Position numbers and translations under genes: made by a program. A stretch of 64,000 nt of DNA, from contig NZ_AIDW01000036.1 of assembly GCF_000251145.1 (NCBI RefSeq), positions 146,545-210,544 on the forward strand. The letters run 5' to 3'. Position 1 is the first letter of the stretch; every line of letters starts with the position of its first letter. The notes beneath the pieces were generated by a model. The model saw only the letters and a list, made by a program, of their open reading frames with translations, did not search any database and was not told where the DNA came from. The DNA comes from Sphingomonas sp. PAMC 26621. Lineage in GTDB: Bacteria > Pseudomonadota > Alphaproteobacteria > Sphingomonadales > Sphingomonadaceae. This document shows, in pieces, positions 31,219-39,794 of the stretch.

Positions 31219-32381
31219 TGACCGCCGCGCAGATCCTCATCGGTGACGTCCGCGAGCAGCTGGCGCGAATCCCGTCGAATTCGGTCGACTGTTGCGTGAC
31301 ATCGCCGCCGTATTGGGGGCTGCGCGACTATGGCGTGATCGGACAGATCGGGCTCGAGCCGACGCTCGGCGAGCACCTCGCCGTGATGGTCGAGGTGTTT
31401 CGCGAGGTTCGCCGGGTCCTGAAAGCACAGGGCACCTGCTGGCTGAACTATGGCGACTGCTATGCGGCGGCACCGAACGGGAAGTCGGTAGAAGCCTATA
31501 AGGCCGACGGCAGCGATGACCGCACGTTCCGCGACAAGCCGTTCTCGACGGTTGGGCCGATCTACGATCCGAACCACCAAGGCGGCCGGAACAAGACACC
31601 AAACATCGGCGGCATCAGTGGAAAGGGTCAAGCTCCCTCCCGCGGTGCGATCGTCGCCGGTGGGTTCCTGAAGCCGAAGGATCTCTGCATGATCCCTAAC
31701 CGGCTCGCGATCGCCTTGCAGGATGACGGTTGGTACGTCCGCTCGGAGATCATCTGGCACAAGCCGAACCCGATGCCGGAGAGCGTGTACGACCGCCCGA
31801 CGACCGCGCACGAGAAGATCTGGCTCCTGAGCAAGGGTGAGGACTACTTCTACAACCACGCCGCAATTCGGGAGCCGGTGACCGGTGGTGCCCATGCCCG
31901 CCGTCCAGGACCGAACAGCCGTCAGAACGTCGACCGCGTGCCGGTGCCTCGTAAGGGCAAGACAGCAGCAGCTGGTAGCGGCATTCGCAACAACGAGAGT
32001 TTCTCAGCTGCGGTGGCCGACATCGTCAGCGACACGAAGAACGCGCGCAACGTGTGGACGATCGCGCCGAAGCCGTTCCGTGAAGCCCACTTCGCGACAT
32101 TCCCGCCAGCGTTAGCCGAGCGATGCGTGAAGGCCGGATGCCCAACGACGGTCTGCGGTTACTGCGGCGCGACCGACGGCTGCGGTGCGATTTGCGCAAC
32201 GTTCGACCGCAAGCCAGGCGTCGTGCTCGATCCCTTCGGCGGCGCTGGGACGGTCGGGCTCGTCGCGGAAGAAATGGGGCTCGGCTCCATCCTGATCGAG
32301 CTTAACCCTGAATACGCCGCGATCGCTGATCGCCGGATCGCCGAGGCGCGCACACCAATCACCAAGGGAGAACGACCATGA
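31218..32381 (+). CDS. Beta-class DNA methyltransferase
   Basis: A 387-residue amino-methyltransferase. Motif IV SPPYW (29-33, in CCVTSPPYWGLRDYG) comes first and the SAM-binding motif DPFGGAGT (338-345) lies near the C-terminus, the order of the beta class. SPPYW favours N4-cytosine, but N6-adenine is possible. No restriction gene is adjacent, so it probably protects phage DNA or regulates it. It overlaps the GapR-like gene by four bases, so the two are translated together. Confidence 0.9.
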   Translation: MTAAQILIGDVREQLARIPSNSVDCCVTSPPYWGLRDYGVIGQIGLEPTLGEHLAVMVEVFREVRRVLKAQGTCWLNYGDCYAAAPNGKSVEAYKADGSDDRTFRDKPFSTVGPIYDPNHQGGRNKTPNIGGISGKGQAPSRGAIVAGGFLKPKDLCMIPNRLAIALQDDGWYVRSEIIWHKPNPMPESVYDRPTTAHEKIWLLSKGEDYFYNHAAIREPVTGGAHARRPGPNSRQNVDRVPVPRKGKTAAAGSGIRNNESFSAAVADIVSDTKNARNVWTIAPKPFREAHFATFPPALAERCVKAGCPTTVCGYCGATDGCGAICATFDRKPGVVLDPFGGAGTVGLVAEEMGLGSILIELNPEYAAIADRRIAEARTPITKGERP

Positions 32382-33181
32382 GCGACGTGATCGCATCCGA
32401 CCAATTGCGCCTCCTGATCGAGCGCATTGAGCGGCTCGAAGAAGAGAAGAAAGGCATCGCTGACGACATCAAGGATGTCTACGGCGAGGCGAAATCGACT
32501 GGGTTTGACGTAAAGACAATCCGTGCGATCATCCAGCTGCGCAAGATGGACGTCAACTCGCGCCGCGAAGCCGAAGCTTTGCTGGATACCTACAAGGCCG
32601 CGCTCGGGATGCTCGACGGCACCCCCTTGGGCCACTGGGCGCTCGAACGTCTTTCGAAGAAGCCTGACGATCAAATCGGGGCCGAAGAGGATGCATCGAC
32701 AGCCGACGGCGAGACCTACGACGCCGCGGTAAAGCTGGTGCTCACCAGCCGCAAAGCCGCGGTATCATGGCTGCAGCGCCAGTTGCGTATCGGATATAAT
32801 TCCGCCGCACGGCTTGTTGAGCGGATGCAAACGGAAGGCTTGGTATCTGCACCGGATCATATCGGCCGCCGGGAAGTCATTGCACCCGCGCCGGAAGGCA
32901 CCGACGCGGCTGAAACGGCCGATGTGACCGAGCCTGTAGCGCCTGAACCTACAGTCGAAGACGCCAGCGTGATAGGTCAAGAAGCGGCGCGGGCAGGTGC
33001 TCCGGTCACCGCGAACCCCTTCCCTGCACGCGACGTCCGGCGCGCAGCATGGGACGAAGCATGGTGCAAAGAATTGGGCAGCGATGGAATGGACATTCCT
33101 GATGCGCTGAAGCCGGCGGCTAAGCCCAAGAAGGAGGACGGTTCGGCACCCGCCGATGAGCCCAAGGCGGCGGGGCAATGA
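32378..33181 (+). CDS. GapR (DUF2312) - FtsK-gamma fusion protein
   Basis: A 267-residue protein with three parts. Residues 7-82 (SDQLRLLIERIERLEEEKKG..., IADDIKDVYGEAKSTGFDVK) are a clear GapR/DUF2312 domain, which in Caulobacter binds overtwisted DNA. Residues 113-168 (AVKLVLTSRKAAVSWLQRQLRIGYNSAARLVERM) are an FtsK-gamma winged helix, known to read KOPS-type DNA. Residues 212-230 (ANPFPARDVRRAAWDEAW) resemble the RMF/CrpP motif. The fusion may combine DNA-topology sensing with sequence recognition. It is coupled to the methyltransferase and AAA+ genes. Confidence 0.85.
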   Translation: MSDVIASDQLRLLIERIERLEEEKKGIADDIKDVYGEAKSTGFDVKTIRAIIQLRKMDVNSRREAEALLDTYKAALGMLDGTPLGHWALERLSKKPDDQIGAEEDASTADGETYDAAVKLVLTSRKAAVSWLQRQLRIGYNSAARLVERMQTEGLVSAPDHIGRREVIAPAPEGTDAAETADVTEPVAPEPTVEDASVIGQEAARAGAPVTANPFPARDVRRAAWDEAWCKELGSDGMDIPDALKPAAKPKKEDGSAPADEPKAAGQ

Positions 33182-34080
33182 CGGCGGCGAACTCGACCGA
33201 ACGGGAAAGCCTTGAGGCGGCACTTGGCGGGAGTGGCCAGGTCGTCATGCCCGGTGATGCGCAGTCCCCGATCCTGACGGCACCGGTGCGCGCTGCGCTC
33301 CATCAGTGGCTCTTCGAGATGAACGCTGAGGACGAACTTGCAGAAGTCGGGCTCAAGCCGCGTAGTCGGTGCCTGCTCTCCGGGCCGCCAGGTTGCGGAA
33401 AGACCACCCTTGCTCATCACATCGCGGCGCGCCTCGGCGTTCCAATGCTGATTGTTCAGAGTCACGAGATCATCAGCAAATGGAAGGGCGAGACCGGACA
33501 GAATGTCGGCAAGCTGTTCCGCGAAGCACGGCGGCAGCATGGCGGCATTGCGCTGTTCTTCGATGAGTTCGACGCAATCGGTACCAAGCGCGAAAACATG
33601 AGCGGCTCCGGCGCTGATAACGAGCGCGCCGCGACCACGATTGCGCTTCTTCAAGAGTTTGATCGCTTCGACGGCCTGCTGTTCGCCGCGACAAACGTGA
33701 CGGGGGCGATCGACCCGGCGCTTTGGCGCAGGTTTCAGATGCAGATCGAGATTGGCATGCCTGGCCCTGCGGAGCGGTTCGCGATCGTACGCATGTACGT
33801 GGAACCGTTTGCCGTAACTGACGAAACCGTCACGGCCATTGCGGACGCCCTTTCCGGCGCATCCCCGGCGCTGATTCGGGAAGGCTGCGAGATGATCAAG
33901 CGCAGCATTATCCTCGGACCAAAAATGAACCTTCCGACCGATCTGACATCGATCATGGAGCGGTTTGGCAACAGCGCGTCGCCTCCGGAAGGCATGCCAG
34001 TGCCGTGCCTTTGGTCAGATCGTCGCGGCGCATTGAACGACCTGCGCCGCGCACCATGGCCGCCGGAGCGCCGGACATGA
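33178..34080 (+). CDS. AAA+ ATPase, classical AAA clade
   Basis: A 300-residue ATPase. Walker A GPPGCGKTT is at 69-77, a pore-loop-like KWKGE at 101-105, Walker B LFFDE at 126-130, sensor-1 Asn in AATN (171-173) and arginine-finger region RRF near 184. This is the FtsH/spastin type of AAA module that remodels proteins, unlike the helicase loaders usual at this place. It overlaps the GapR-FtsK-gamma gene by four bases, so that protein or its DNA complex is a likely target. Confidence 0.88.
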   Translation: MTAANSTERESLEAALGGSGQVVMPGDAQSPILTAPVRAALHQWLFEMNAEDELAEVGLKPRSRCLLSGPPGCGKTTLAHHIAARLGVPMLIVQSHEIISKWKGETGQNVGKLFREARRQHGGIALFFDEFDAIGTKRENMSGSGADNERAATTIALLQEFDRFDGLLFAATNVTGAIDPALWRRFQMQIEIGMPGPAERFAIVRMYVEPFAVTDETVTAIADALSGASPALIREGCEMIKRSIILGPKMNLPTDLTSIMERFGNSASPPEGMPVPCLWSDRRGALNDLRRAPWPPERRT

Positions 34081-34292
34081 AGAGCTGGATAGCGAAACTG
34101 GTGCGCGGCCGACGCTCTTCGGTGTCGGTGGATGAGCGTATTCTTATCCTCGACAGCATGCTCGAGCAGCGGTTGCAGTCGAGGAAAGCTGACCGCGGTG
34201 TGCGCCAGGAACGCTCGCGTCGCGCTGCCGCAACAAAGGTGCATGCACAGGTCGCCCGCGACCCGCTGCTGCGCGAGCAGGTAGGATTCTAG
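34077..34292 (+). CDS. Small basic helical protein
   Basis: Seventy-one residues (MKSWIAKLVRGRRSSVSVDERILILDSMLEQRLQSRKADRGVRQERSRRAAATKVHAQVARDP...), strongly basic. It overlaps the AAA+ gene by four bases and so belongs to the same coupled module. Unknown function; a DNA-binding accessory is possible. Confidence 0.55.
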   Translation: MKSWIAKLVRGRRSSVSVDERILILDSMLEQRLQSRKADRGVRQERSRRAAATKVHAQVARDPLLREQVGF

Positions 34293-34295
34293 TCG

Positions 34296-35114
34296 GTGAG
34301 TAAGCGCCCTGCCTTTCAATTCTACCCAGCCGATTGGCGCACTGAGGCAGGTCTTCGCCTTTGCTCCATGCCCGCACGCGGGCTGTGGATCGAGATGATG
34401 TGCCTCATGCACGATGCCGCACCCTACGGCCATCTTACTGCGCTCGGCCGTCCCATGACCGCCGAAGCAGTGGCCCGGTTGGTTGGTGAAGGCGTCGGCC
34501 CGGTCAAGAAGTGGCTTGCCGAACTAGAGGCGAACGAAGTCTTCTCGCGCAACGACGATGGCGTGATCTTCAGCCGCCGCATGGTCCGTGACGAAGAGGT
34601 TCGGCAGGCACGGGCCGCTGGCGGACCGGCTGGTGGAGAACATGGCCATAAGGGGGCTTCGCACGGCGCGAAGGGCGGTCGACCGCGCAAAGAAAAAGCC
34701 CCCTTATCCGACCCAGAAAGGGGGGTTATTTTACCCCCCCCTTCTTCTTCTCCTTCATCTCCATCTGCAGAAGAAGAAGAAGATTCAGTTGCTAACGCAA
34801 CTGCCGAAAATCCGGTTGAGCCCCCTGAGCCAGTCAACCCCGAGAAGGTGATGTTCGACCAAGGCAAGCGACTGCTCGCAGAGGCCGGGATCGTGAACGG
34901 CAAGGCTGGCAGCCTCCTTGGGAAATGGAAGCGCGACCACGGTGCCGAAGCCGTGATCGTCGCCCTCGGCAAAGCCCAGCGCGAAGGCGCAATCGACCCC
35001 GTCAGTTTCATCGAAGGATGTTTCCGGAATGGCCCACAATCCCGACCTGCCCGCCAATCTCGCAACGGCTTCCTCGATGCCATCATTGATGAGGAGCGCG
35101 CAGCCCGTGCTTGA
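34296..35114 (+). CDS. Phage replication-initiation-like protein (YdaU/DUF1376 type)
   Basis: A 272-residue protein starting at GTG. The N-terminus FQFYPADWRTEAGLRLCSMPARGLWIEMMCLMHDA is the DUF1376/YdaU type found in phage replication genes, a winged-helix domain. A basic, low-complexity linker rich in Pro, Ser and Glu follows. It is encoded by a G6 and a C8 run and by CTT/GAA repeats, all prone to slippage. The C-terminal helical part (SFIEGCFRNG) resembles replication protein O-type ends. It probably starts prophage B replication. Confidence 0.7.
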   Translation: MSKRPAFQFYPADWRTEAGLRLCSMPARGLWIEMMCLMHDAAPYGHLTALGRPMTAEAVARLVGEGVGPVKKWLAELEANEVFSRNDDGVIFSRRMVRDEEVRQARAAGGPAGGEHGHKGASHGAKGGRPRKEKAPLSDPERGVILPPPSSSPSSPSAEEEEDSVANATAENPVEPPEPVNPEKVMFDQGKRLLAEAGIVNGKAGSLLGKWKRDHGAEAVIVALGKAQREGAIDPVSFIEGCFRNGPQSRPARQSRNGFLDAIIDEERAARA

Positions 35115-35634
35115 TCGAGCGTTCGAACCTGGCGCGGTATTCAGCGCGGCCGATATCGCGGTCATCACACCTCTGGCGAATGCTATCGCCGAGCCGCAGG
35201 TGGCTGACACGAAGTTCATTCGTCAGTCGCTGGGCGGCTTAGCTGCGTCCTTGCCCAGCCAAGCGACCGACATCATTCACGGCAACCTCAAGCTGGGCAC
35301 GTACAAGGCGATGTTCGAAGGCTGCGACCCGCGTGCGCTGGCATACGCGGTGCGCCGCTGTCTGGACGAACTCGACTGGATGCCGACCGTCCATCAGATC
35401 AAGGAGCGGATGGCGATCTGGATCAGCCCCGAGGAGGCGGCGATCCGACGTGCGCGCTTCATTCTCCGAACGGGGAAGCGCGACGAGCCCGAGCAGGACA
35501 TCCCGATCACTGCTGCTCAGATCCGCGCCATGAAGCCCGAATTCCGCTCAATGGGTCTGGCGGCTGGCCATCTGACACAGGACGAGATTGACGCGGCACT
35601 GTCCGAGCCGGTCGAGCAGGCACAAGCCGCATGA
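35107..35634 (+). CDS. Replication-associated hypothetical protein
   Basis: About 175 residues from a GTG at 35107, overlapping the preceding stop; longer starts at 35029 or 35089 are possible. TDIIHGNLKLGTYKAMFEGCDPRALAYAVRRCLDELDWMPTVHQIKERMAIW is a helical core seen in phage genes that follow the replication initiator. It may be a helicase-loader-like partner, but no Walker motif is present. Confidence 0.6.
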   Translation: MLDRAFEPGAVFSAADIAVITPLANAIAEPQVADTKFIRQSLGGLAASLPSQATDIIHGNLKLGTYKAMFEGCDPRALAYAVRRCLDELDWMPTVHQIKERMAIWISPEEAAIRRARFILRTGKRDEPEQDIPITAAQIRAMKPEFRSMGLAAGHLTQDEIDAALSEPVEQAQAA

Positions 35635-36050
35635 TGCCGCTGGTCGTAACCGCGCTAATCAAGGCGGCCCCCTCCATCCGGATCGAGGTCATGTCCCCGG
35701 CCCTCCGCAAGATCCACCTCGGCGATGATCGGGCTCTGCACCACTTCACGCGGGGCGACGACGGTGAGGAATACCATTCGCACCCATGGTCATTCACCTC
35801 AGAGGTTCTGCACGGAGGCTATGCCGAAGACATCGTGGTCAGCCTTTACCCGTTCACCGTGCTGGAGAAACGCCGCCTGCCTGGTACCACGCACCAGGTT
35901 GAGGCGAACCACATCCACCGCATCACGCGATTGCTCGGCGAGGATTGCTGGACGCTAGTCATCGCGGGCCCGGCCGAGCGGGAGGTGCAGTTCTATCGGC
36001 ATCGCGAGGGTGGCGTGCAGTCCCGGCGATGGGACGAGGCATGGCAATGA
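35631..36050 (+). CDS. Cupin-like phage protein 2
   Basis: A 139-residue protein with a cupin-type HxH motif, EEYHSHPWSFTSEVLHGGYAEDIV, preceded by RKIHLGDDRALHHF and followed by HIHRI and WTLVIAGPAEREVQFY. It is related in motif to 24840-25316. Such proteins are widespread in phages with unknown substrates; a metal-dependent modification or sugar-binding role is possible. It overlaps both neighbours by four bases. Confidence 0.72.
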   Translation: MMPLVVTALIKAAPSIRIEVMSPALRKIHLGDDRALHHFTRGDDGEEYHSHPWSFTSEVLHGGYAEDIVVSLYPFTVLEKRRLPGTTHQVEANHIHRITRLLGEDCWTLVIAGPAEREVQFYRHREGGVQSRRWDEAWQ

Positions 36051-36763
36051 CGGCAGTCAATTCACAGTCAGTATCAAGGTTCAAGGGGTGGGGTATGAGT
36101 AGGAAGGCAGCACGGCGCAGGGAAGATACGGATTGGTGCATCCTGCGCACCTCGGGAGGCCGGACGCTCAACCTAGCCCGCTCGCTCGCCGAGGCGGGCT
36201 TTGACGTTTGGACGCCCATTCGCACCATCAAGCGACCGCACGGCAAGCCAGACCAGAAGGGCCGGCGCAGCACGGTAGAGATTGATATGCCGATTTTGCC
36301 GACGTTCGTGTTTGCCCGTGCCGGTGGCCTCTCTGCTTTGGCGCATACCGCGGGCGATCCCGTACACCAGCATCCACCGTTCTCGATTTTCTTACATGCT
36401 GGGCGCATCCCGCTGATCGGTGCCGCCTCAGTTGCTGGGTTGCAGGAAGAGGAACGGTTCGCCGCCGAACAGATAACCGCGCTGCGTGACGCTGAGACGC
36501 GAGAGGAACAGCGCCGCATTCGTGGCGCCGCGCTGAAGACCAAACGCGAGCGGGAGAAAGCCTTGCGTGCGGAACGGCACGACTTCGCGATCGGCGCGGA
36601 GGTGTCCGTTGCCGATCAGCAGTCGTTGGCAGGGATGACCGGGGTGATAACGAGCAGCGATGGGCGCAGCGCGGTTGTCGCTTTCGGCGGTTCGCTGACT
36701 ATGACGATTGAGGCTTGGCGTCTGTCGCCACATGATGTAAGCGCAGCTTTGATAGCCGCTTGA
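36047..36763 (+). CDS. NusG-like transcription factor
   Basis: About 238 residues. The N-terminal part (TDWCILRTSGGRTLNLARSLAEAGFDVWTPIRTIK... MPILPTFVFARA) matches the NGN domain of NusG/RfaH proteins. A charged helical linker follows. The C-terminus (FAIGAEVSVADQQSLAGMTGVITSSDGRSAVVAFGG) matches a KOW domain. The gene lies before the late packaging genes, so it may act as an antiterminator for the late operon. An ATG at 36095 is an alternative start. Confidence 0.75.
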   Translation: MTAVNSQSVSRFKGWGMSRKAARRREDTDWCILRTSGGRTLNLARSLAEAGFDVWTPIRTIKRPHGKPDQKGRRSTVEIDMPILPTFVFARAGGLSALAHTAGDPVHQHPPFSIFLHAGRIPLIGAASVAGLQEEERFAAEQITALRDAETREEQRRIRGAALKTKREREKALRAERHDFAIGAEVSVADQQSLAGMTGVITSSDGRSAVVAFGGSLTMTIEAWRLSPHDVSAALIAA

Positions 36764-36991
36764 TCGGCACCTGGCGCAGATGATCTTGAGCTTGTTCTCA
36801 TGCGCACGCCAACCCCGCGAGAGCCAGCGCTCAGACGGTTGTCCTACGGCATGACGATAATGCAATTCATAGTTCGGTTGGCTGACTGTTCCCTCCCTGG
36901 CGGTCAGCACACCCCCTCACCGACGCGCGCGACGCGAGACATAGGCGATCAGGCATAGCCTTGATCGGCCGACTGATGGTGAGGAAAGACA

Positions 36992-37354
36992 ATGGCCAAG
37001 CTCAAGACGCTGCCCAGTCGCCTCGGTTCACTGAGCCCGACGCGCGGCCACCTGCCAGCGCCTGAGCGGAAGCCCGAAGCCGAACGCAAGGTGTTCTCGC
37101 CTTGGCGAGCTTGGTACAACACGACGCGCTGGCGTCGCCTGCGCTGGGCGCAGCTGGTCAAGGACCGCTTCACCTGCACCCGGTGCGGGAAGCTTGAAGG
37201 CGACACCGCCAAGCTGGTCTGCGACCACGTCACTCCACACCGCGGCAGCGCGGACCTGTTCTGGGACGAGTGCAACCTGACTACGCTCTGCAAGCCGTGC
37301 CACGATAGCGCCAAGCAACGCGAGGAGCAGACCCAAGGTATGCGCGGAGCGTGA
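36992..37354 (+). CDS. HNH endonuclease, packaging-associated
   Basis: A 120-residue HNH nuclease. The fold is seen in FTCTRCGKLEGDTAKLVCDHVTPHRGSADLFWDECNLTTLCKPCHDSAKQ, with the two CxxC pairs and the DH...N...H catalytic set. GAGGAAAG gives a good ribosome site. In HK97-type phages an HNH protein beside the terminase helps cos cleavage, and the terminase genes follow here. Confidence 0.92.
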   Translation: MAKLKTLPSRLGSLSPTRGHLPAPERKPEAERKVFSPWRAWYNTTRWRRLRWAQLVKDRFTCTRCGKLEGDTAKLVCDHVTPHRGSADLFWDECNLTTLCKPCHDSAKQREEQTQGMRGA

Positions 37355-37527
37355 CGTGCCCTGCAGCGCGCTGGCGGGCTTCCTGCGAGGCCTGACGCGG
37401 CACCAGACCGGGGGGGGTGGGTCGGACTTCGGGGCGGGTCGACGCCTTAGACCGGTAATGCTCTCACGCAGAGAAAAAACTCCTCTGGAGCGATCCGGGG
37501 TGCGACTAGGCCGCGGGAACCGATGCG
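37355..37527. other. Intergenic region with cos-like G-run before the terminase
   Basis: A 173-base gap between the HNH and small terminase genes. It contains ACCAGACC followed by eight G (37410-37417) and then GTCGGACTTCGGGG. Many HNH-terminase phages have a G- or C-rich cos site here. The cohesive ends cannot be read from a prophage, so this is inferred from place and pattern. No gene is seen in the gap. Confidence 0.35.
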
Positions 37528-38097
37528 ATGAAGACTTCCCGCCCAACTGTCGACTGGCCAAGAATTGAACTCGAATACTGTGCCAACGAAGATTCCATTC
37601 GAGAAATAGCCGACCGGCATGCAATTTCTGACACGGCTATTCGTAAGCGCGCCAAGGCCGAAAAGTGGGTTCGATTGGTTCGCACCCCGCCAAGTGCGAA
37701 CCAGTGCGAACCTGAGCTAACCGCACCGCCTCCCCGGCCTGTTGACCCATCTGAACCAGTCGACCCGGTCGCGATCGCGGATGGGGGGCGCGGCTTGGTC
37801 TGGCGTATGCTCGACGAGCTCGATGCCACCACGACACGGCGCGGCGAGCTCGAAGACATGATCATCGCAGCGACCGACGGCGACGACGATACGGCCCGGC
37901 GGGAATCGATGATGCGCGCGGTCAGCCTGAGCAGCCGCGCCAACAATCTCAAGACGCTCGCGCTGGCGTTCAAGACGCTGAACGAAGCATCAGCGCCGCA
38001 AGGCAAGAAGGCCGCGGCGCAAGAGCGTGCCACCCAGATCGGGGGCAGTTCCCGGTTCGGATCTATCGGCCCACCGAAGCTGAAGGCAGTCCAGTAG
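37528..38097 (+). CDS. Terminase small subunit
   Basis: A 189-residue protein. The N-terminal HTH (RIELEYCANEDSIREIADRHAISDTAIRKRAKAEKW) is the DNA-recognition part of small terminases. A Pro-rich linker and a helical C-terminus (MMRAVSLSSRANNLKTLALAFKTLNEA) that forms the oligomer follow. It lies directly before the large subunit gene. Confidence 0.85.
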   Translation: MKTSRPTVDWPRIELEYCANEDSIREIADRHAISDTAIRKRAKAEKWVRLVRTPPSANQCEPELTAPPPRPVDPSEPVDPVAIADGGRGLVWRMLDELDATTTRRGELEDMIIAATDGDDDTARRESMMRAVSLSSRANNLKTLALAFKTLNEASAPQGKKAAAQERATQIGGSSRFGSIGPPKLKAVQ

Positions 38098-38098
38098 C

Positions 38099-39784
38099 GT
38101 GGTGACCTGGTCGACCGCGAACCTCGACTGGAAGCGCAACATCCGTGAGCGGCGATCGCTGATCCCGTTTGCTCCGCTGTTCCCGGCATCGGCTGATGCC
38201 AAGATGGCGGTGTTCACGTCGCTGAAGATCGTCGACATACCGGGTCGCCCGACGTTCGGCGAGGCATCGGACCAGTGGCTGCTCGACTTCGTGGCGGCGA
38301 TCTTCGGCGCATACGACCCCGAGACCGGGCAGCAGATGATCCGGGAGTTCCTGCTCCTAATCTCGAAGAAGAATACGAAATCGACGCTAGCCGCGGGGAT
38401 CATGCTAACCGAGCTTATCTGCGGCTGGCGCGAGGAAGATGAGAACCTGATCCTCGCGCCGACGATCGAGGTCGCGGGCAATAGTTCGAAGCCGGCGTTC
38501 GCGATGATCCGCGCCGACGAAGAGCTTGTCGAGCTTCTGCATATCCAGGAGCACATCCGGCTGATCACGCATCGGGTGACGAAAGCGACCCTGAAGGTGG
38601 TTGCGGCGGACAGCGCTACGGTTTCGGGCAAGAAGGCCAGCCGGGTCCTAGTCGACGAGCTTTGGTTATTCGGCAAGAAGTCGACGGCGGACTCAATGCT
38701 TCGCGAAGCGACCGGCGGGCAAGTGTCACGGCCGGAGGGATACACCCTCTACCTGACGACGCAGTCAGACGAGCCGCCCGCTGGGGTGTTCAAGGAGAAG
38801 CTGGCCTATTTCCGCGACGTCCGCGACGGCGTCATCAACGACCCGGAGAGTCTGCCGGTTCTGTACGAGTTCCCCGACGAGATGGTCGCCGCGGGCGAGC
38901 ATCTCGATCCTGCCAACTTCTACGTCACCAACCCAAATCTTGGCCTTTCGGTCAGCCAGAAGTGGCTTGAGAGCGAGTTCCGCAAGGTCGAGAACGCCGA
39001 GGACGGCACGAAGCAGGTCTTTTACGCGAAGCATTTGAATGTCGAGATCGGCGTCGGTCTTCGCCACGATGCTTGGGTGGGCGCTCTCTACTGGCAGGCG
39101 GCGCGCGCGGCGCCGGAAGTCTGGGACGGCACGCTCGACCAGTTCCTTGCAATCGTCGAGGTAGTGGTCGCCGGCGGCGACGGCGGCGGGCTCGACGATC
39201 TGATGGGGCTGGCGCTCCTCGGGCGGCACAAGGTCACCAAGCAGTGACTGCTCTGGTGCCGGGCGTGGGCGCAGCAAGACGTTTTCGACCGGCGCAAAGA
39301 CATCGTTTCCAACCTCAACGACTTCGCGGCCGAGGGGTCGCTGGTCAAATGCCTGACGCCGACGCAGGACCTGATTGAGGTCGCCGACCTGCTCGAGCGG
39401 GTGAAGGATCTCGGGCTGTTCCCGGAACAGGCGGCAATCGGCCTTGATCCGCAGGGCATTACCTCGCTGGTCGACGAACTGACCGGTCGCGGCTTCACGA
39501 TCGACCAGATTCCGGCGATCAGCCAAGGCTTTCGGCTTTCAGGGGCGGTCTGGGGCACCGAGCGAAAGCTGAAGGACGGCACACTGATTCACGCCGGTCA
39601 GGCGCTGATGGCCTGGTGTGCGGGCAACGCGAAGGCAGAGCAGCGCGGGAACGCCGTTCTGATCACCAAGCAAATCGCCGGCAAGGCGAAGATCGATCCG
39701 CTCATCGCCGCCTTCAACGCGGTGGTGCTCATGTCCCGCAATCCGGAAGCAGCCGGTGCGGGGCCGCAATTCATGTTCATCTGA
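38099..39784 (+). pseudogene. Terminase large subunit interrupted by an in-frame TGA
   Basis: HK97-type large terminase, about 561 codons. The ATPase part (LLISKKNTKSTLAAGIMLTELICGW, then KKASRVLVDELWLFGKK) ends at a TGA at 39245-39247. The same frame continues without any shift as LLWCRAWAQQDVFDRRKDIV and runs to GPQFMFI. Homologues have Trp at this place (W-L-L-W), and TGG to TGA is a single change. Unless the stop is read through, the nuclease half is lost and packaging fails. A sequencing error is the other explanation. Confidence 0.85.
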
Positions 39785-39794
39785 AAGGCACCCC

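Noticed and set aside
36428..36910. Minus-strand frame beginning MSQPNYELHYRHAVGQPSERW-like
   Set aside because: The first 40 residues look plausible, but the frame then runs antisense to the NusG-like gene; perhaps a remnant in the 36764-36991 gap, too weak to annotate.
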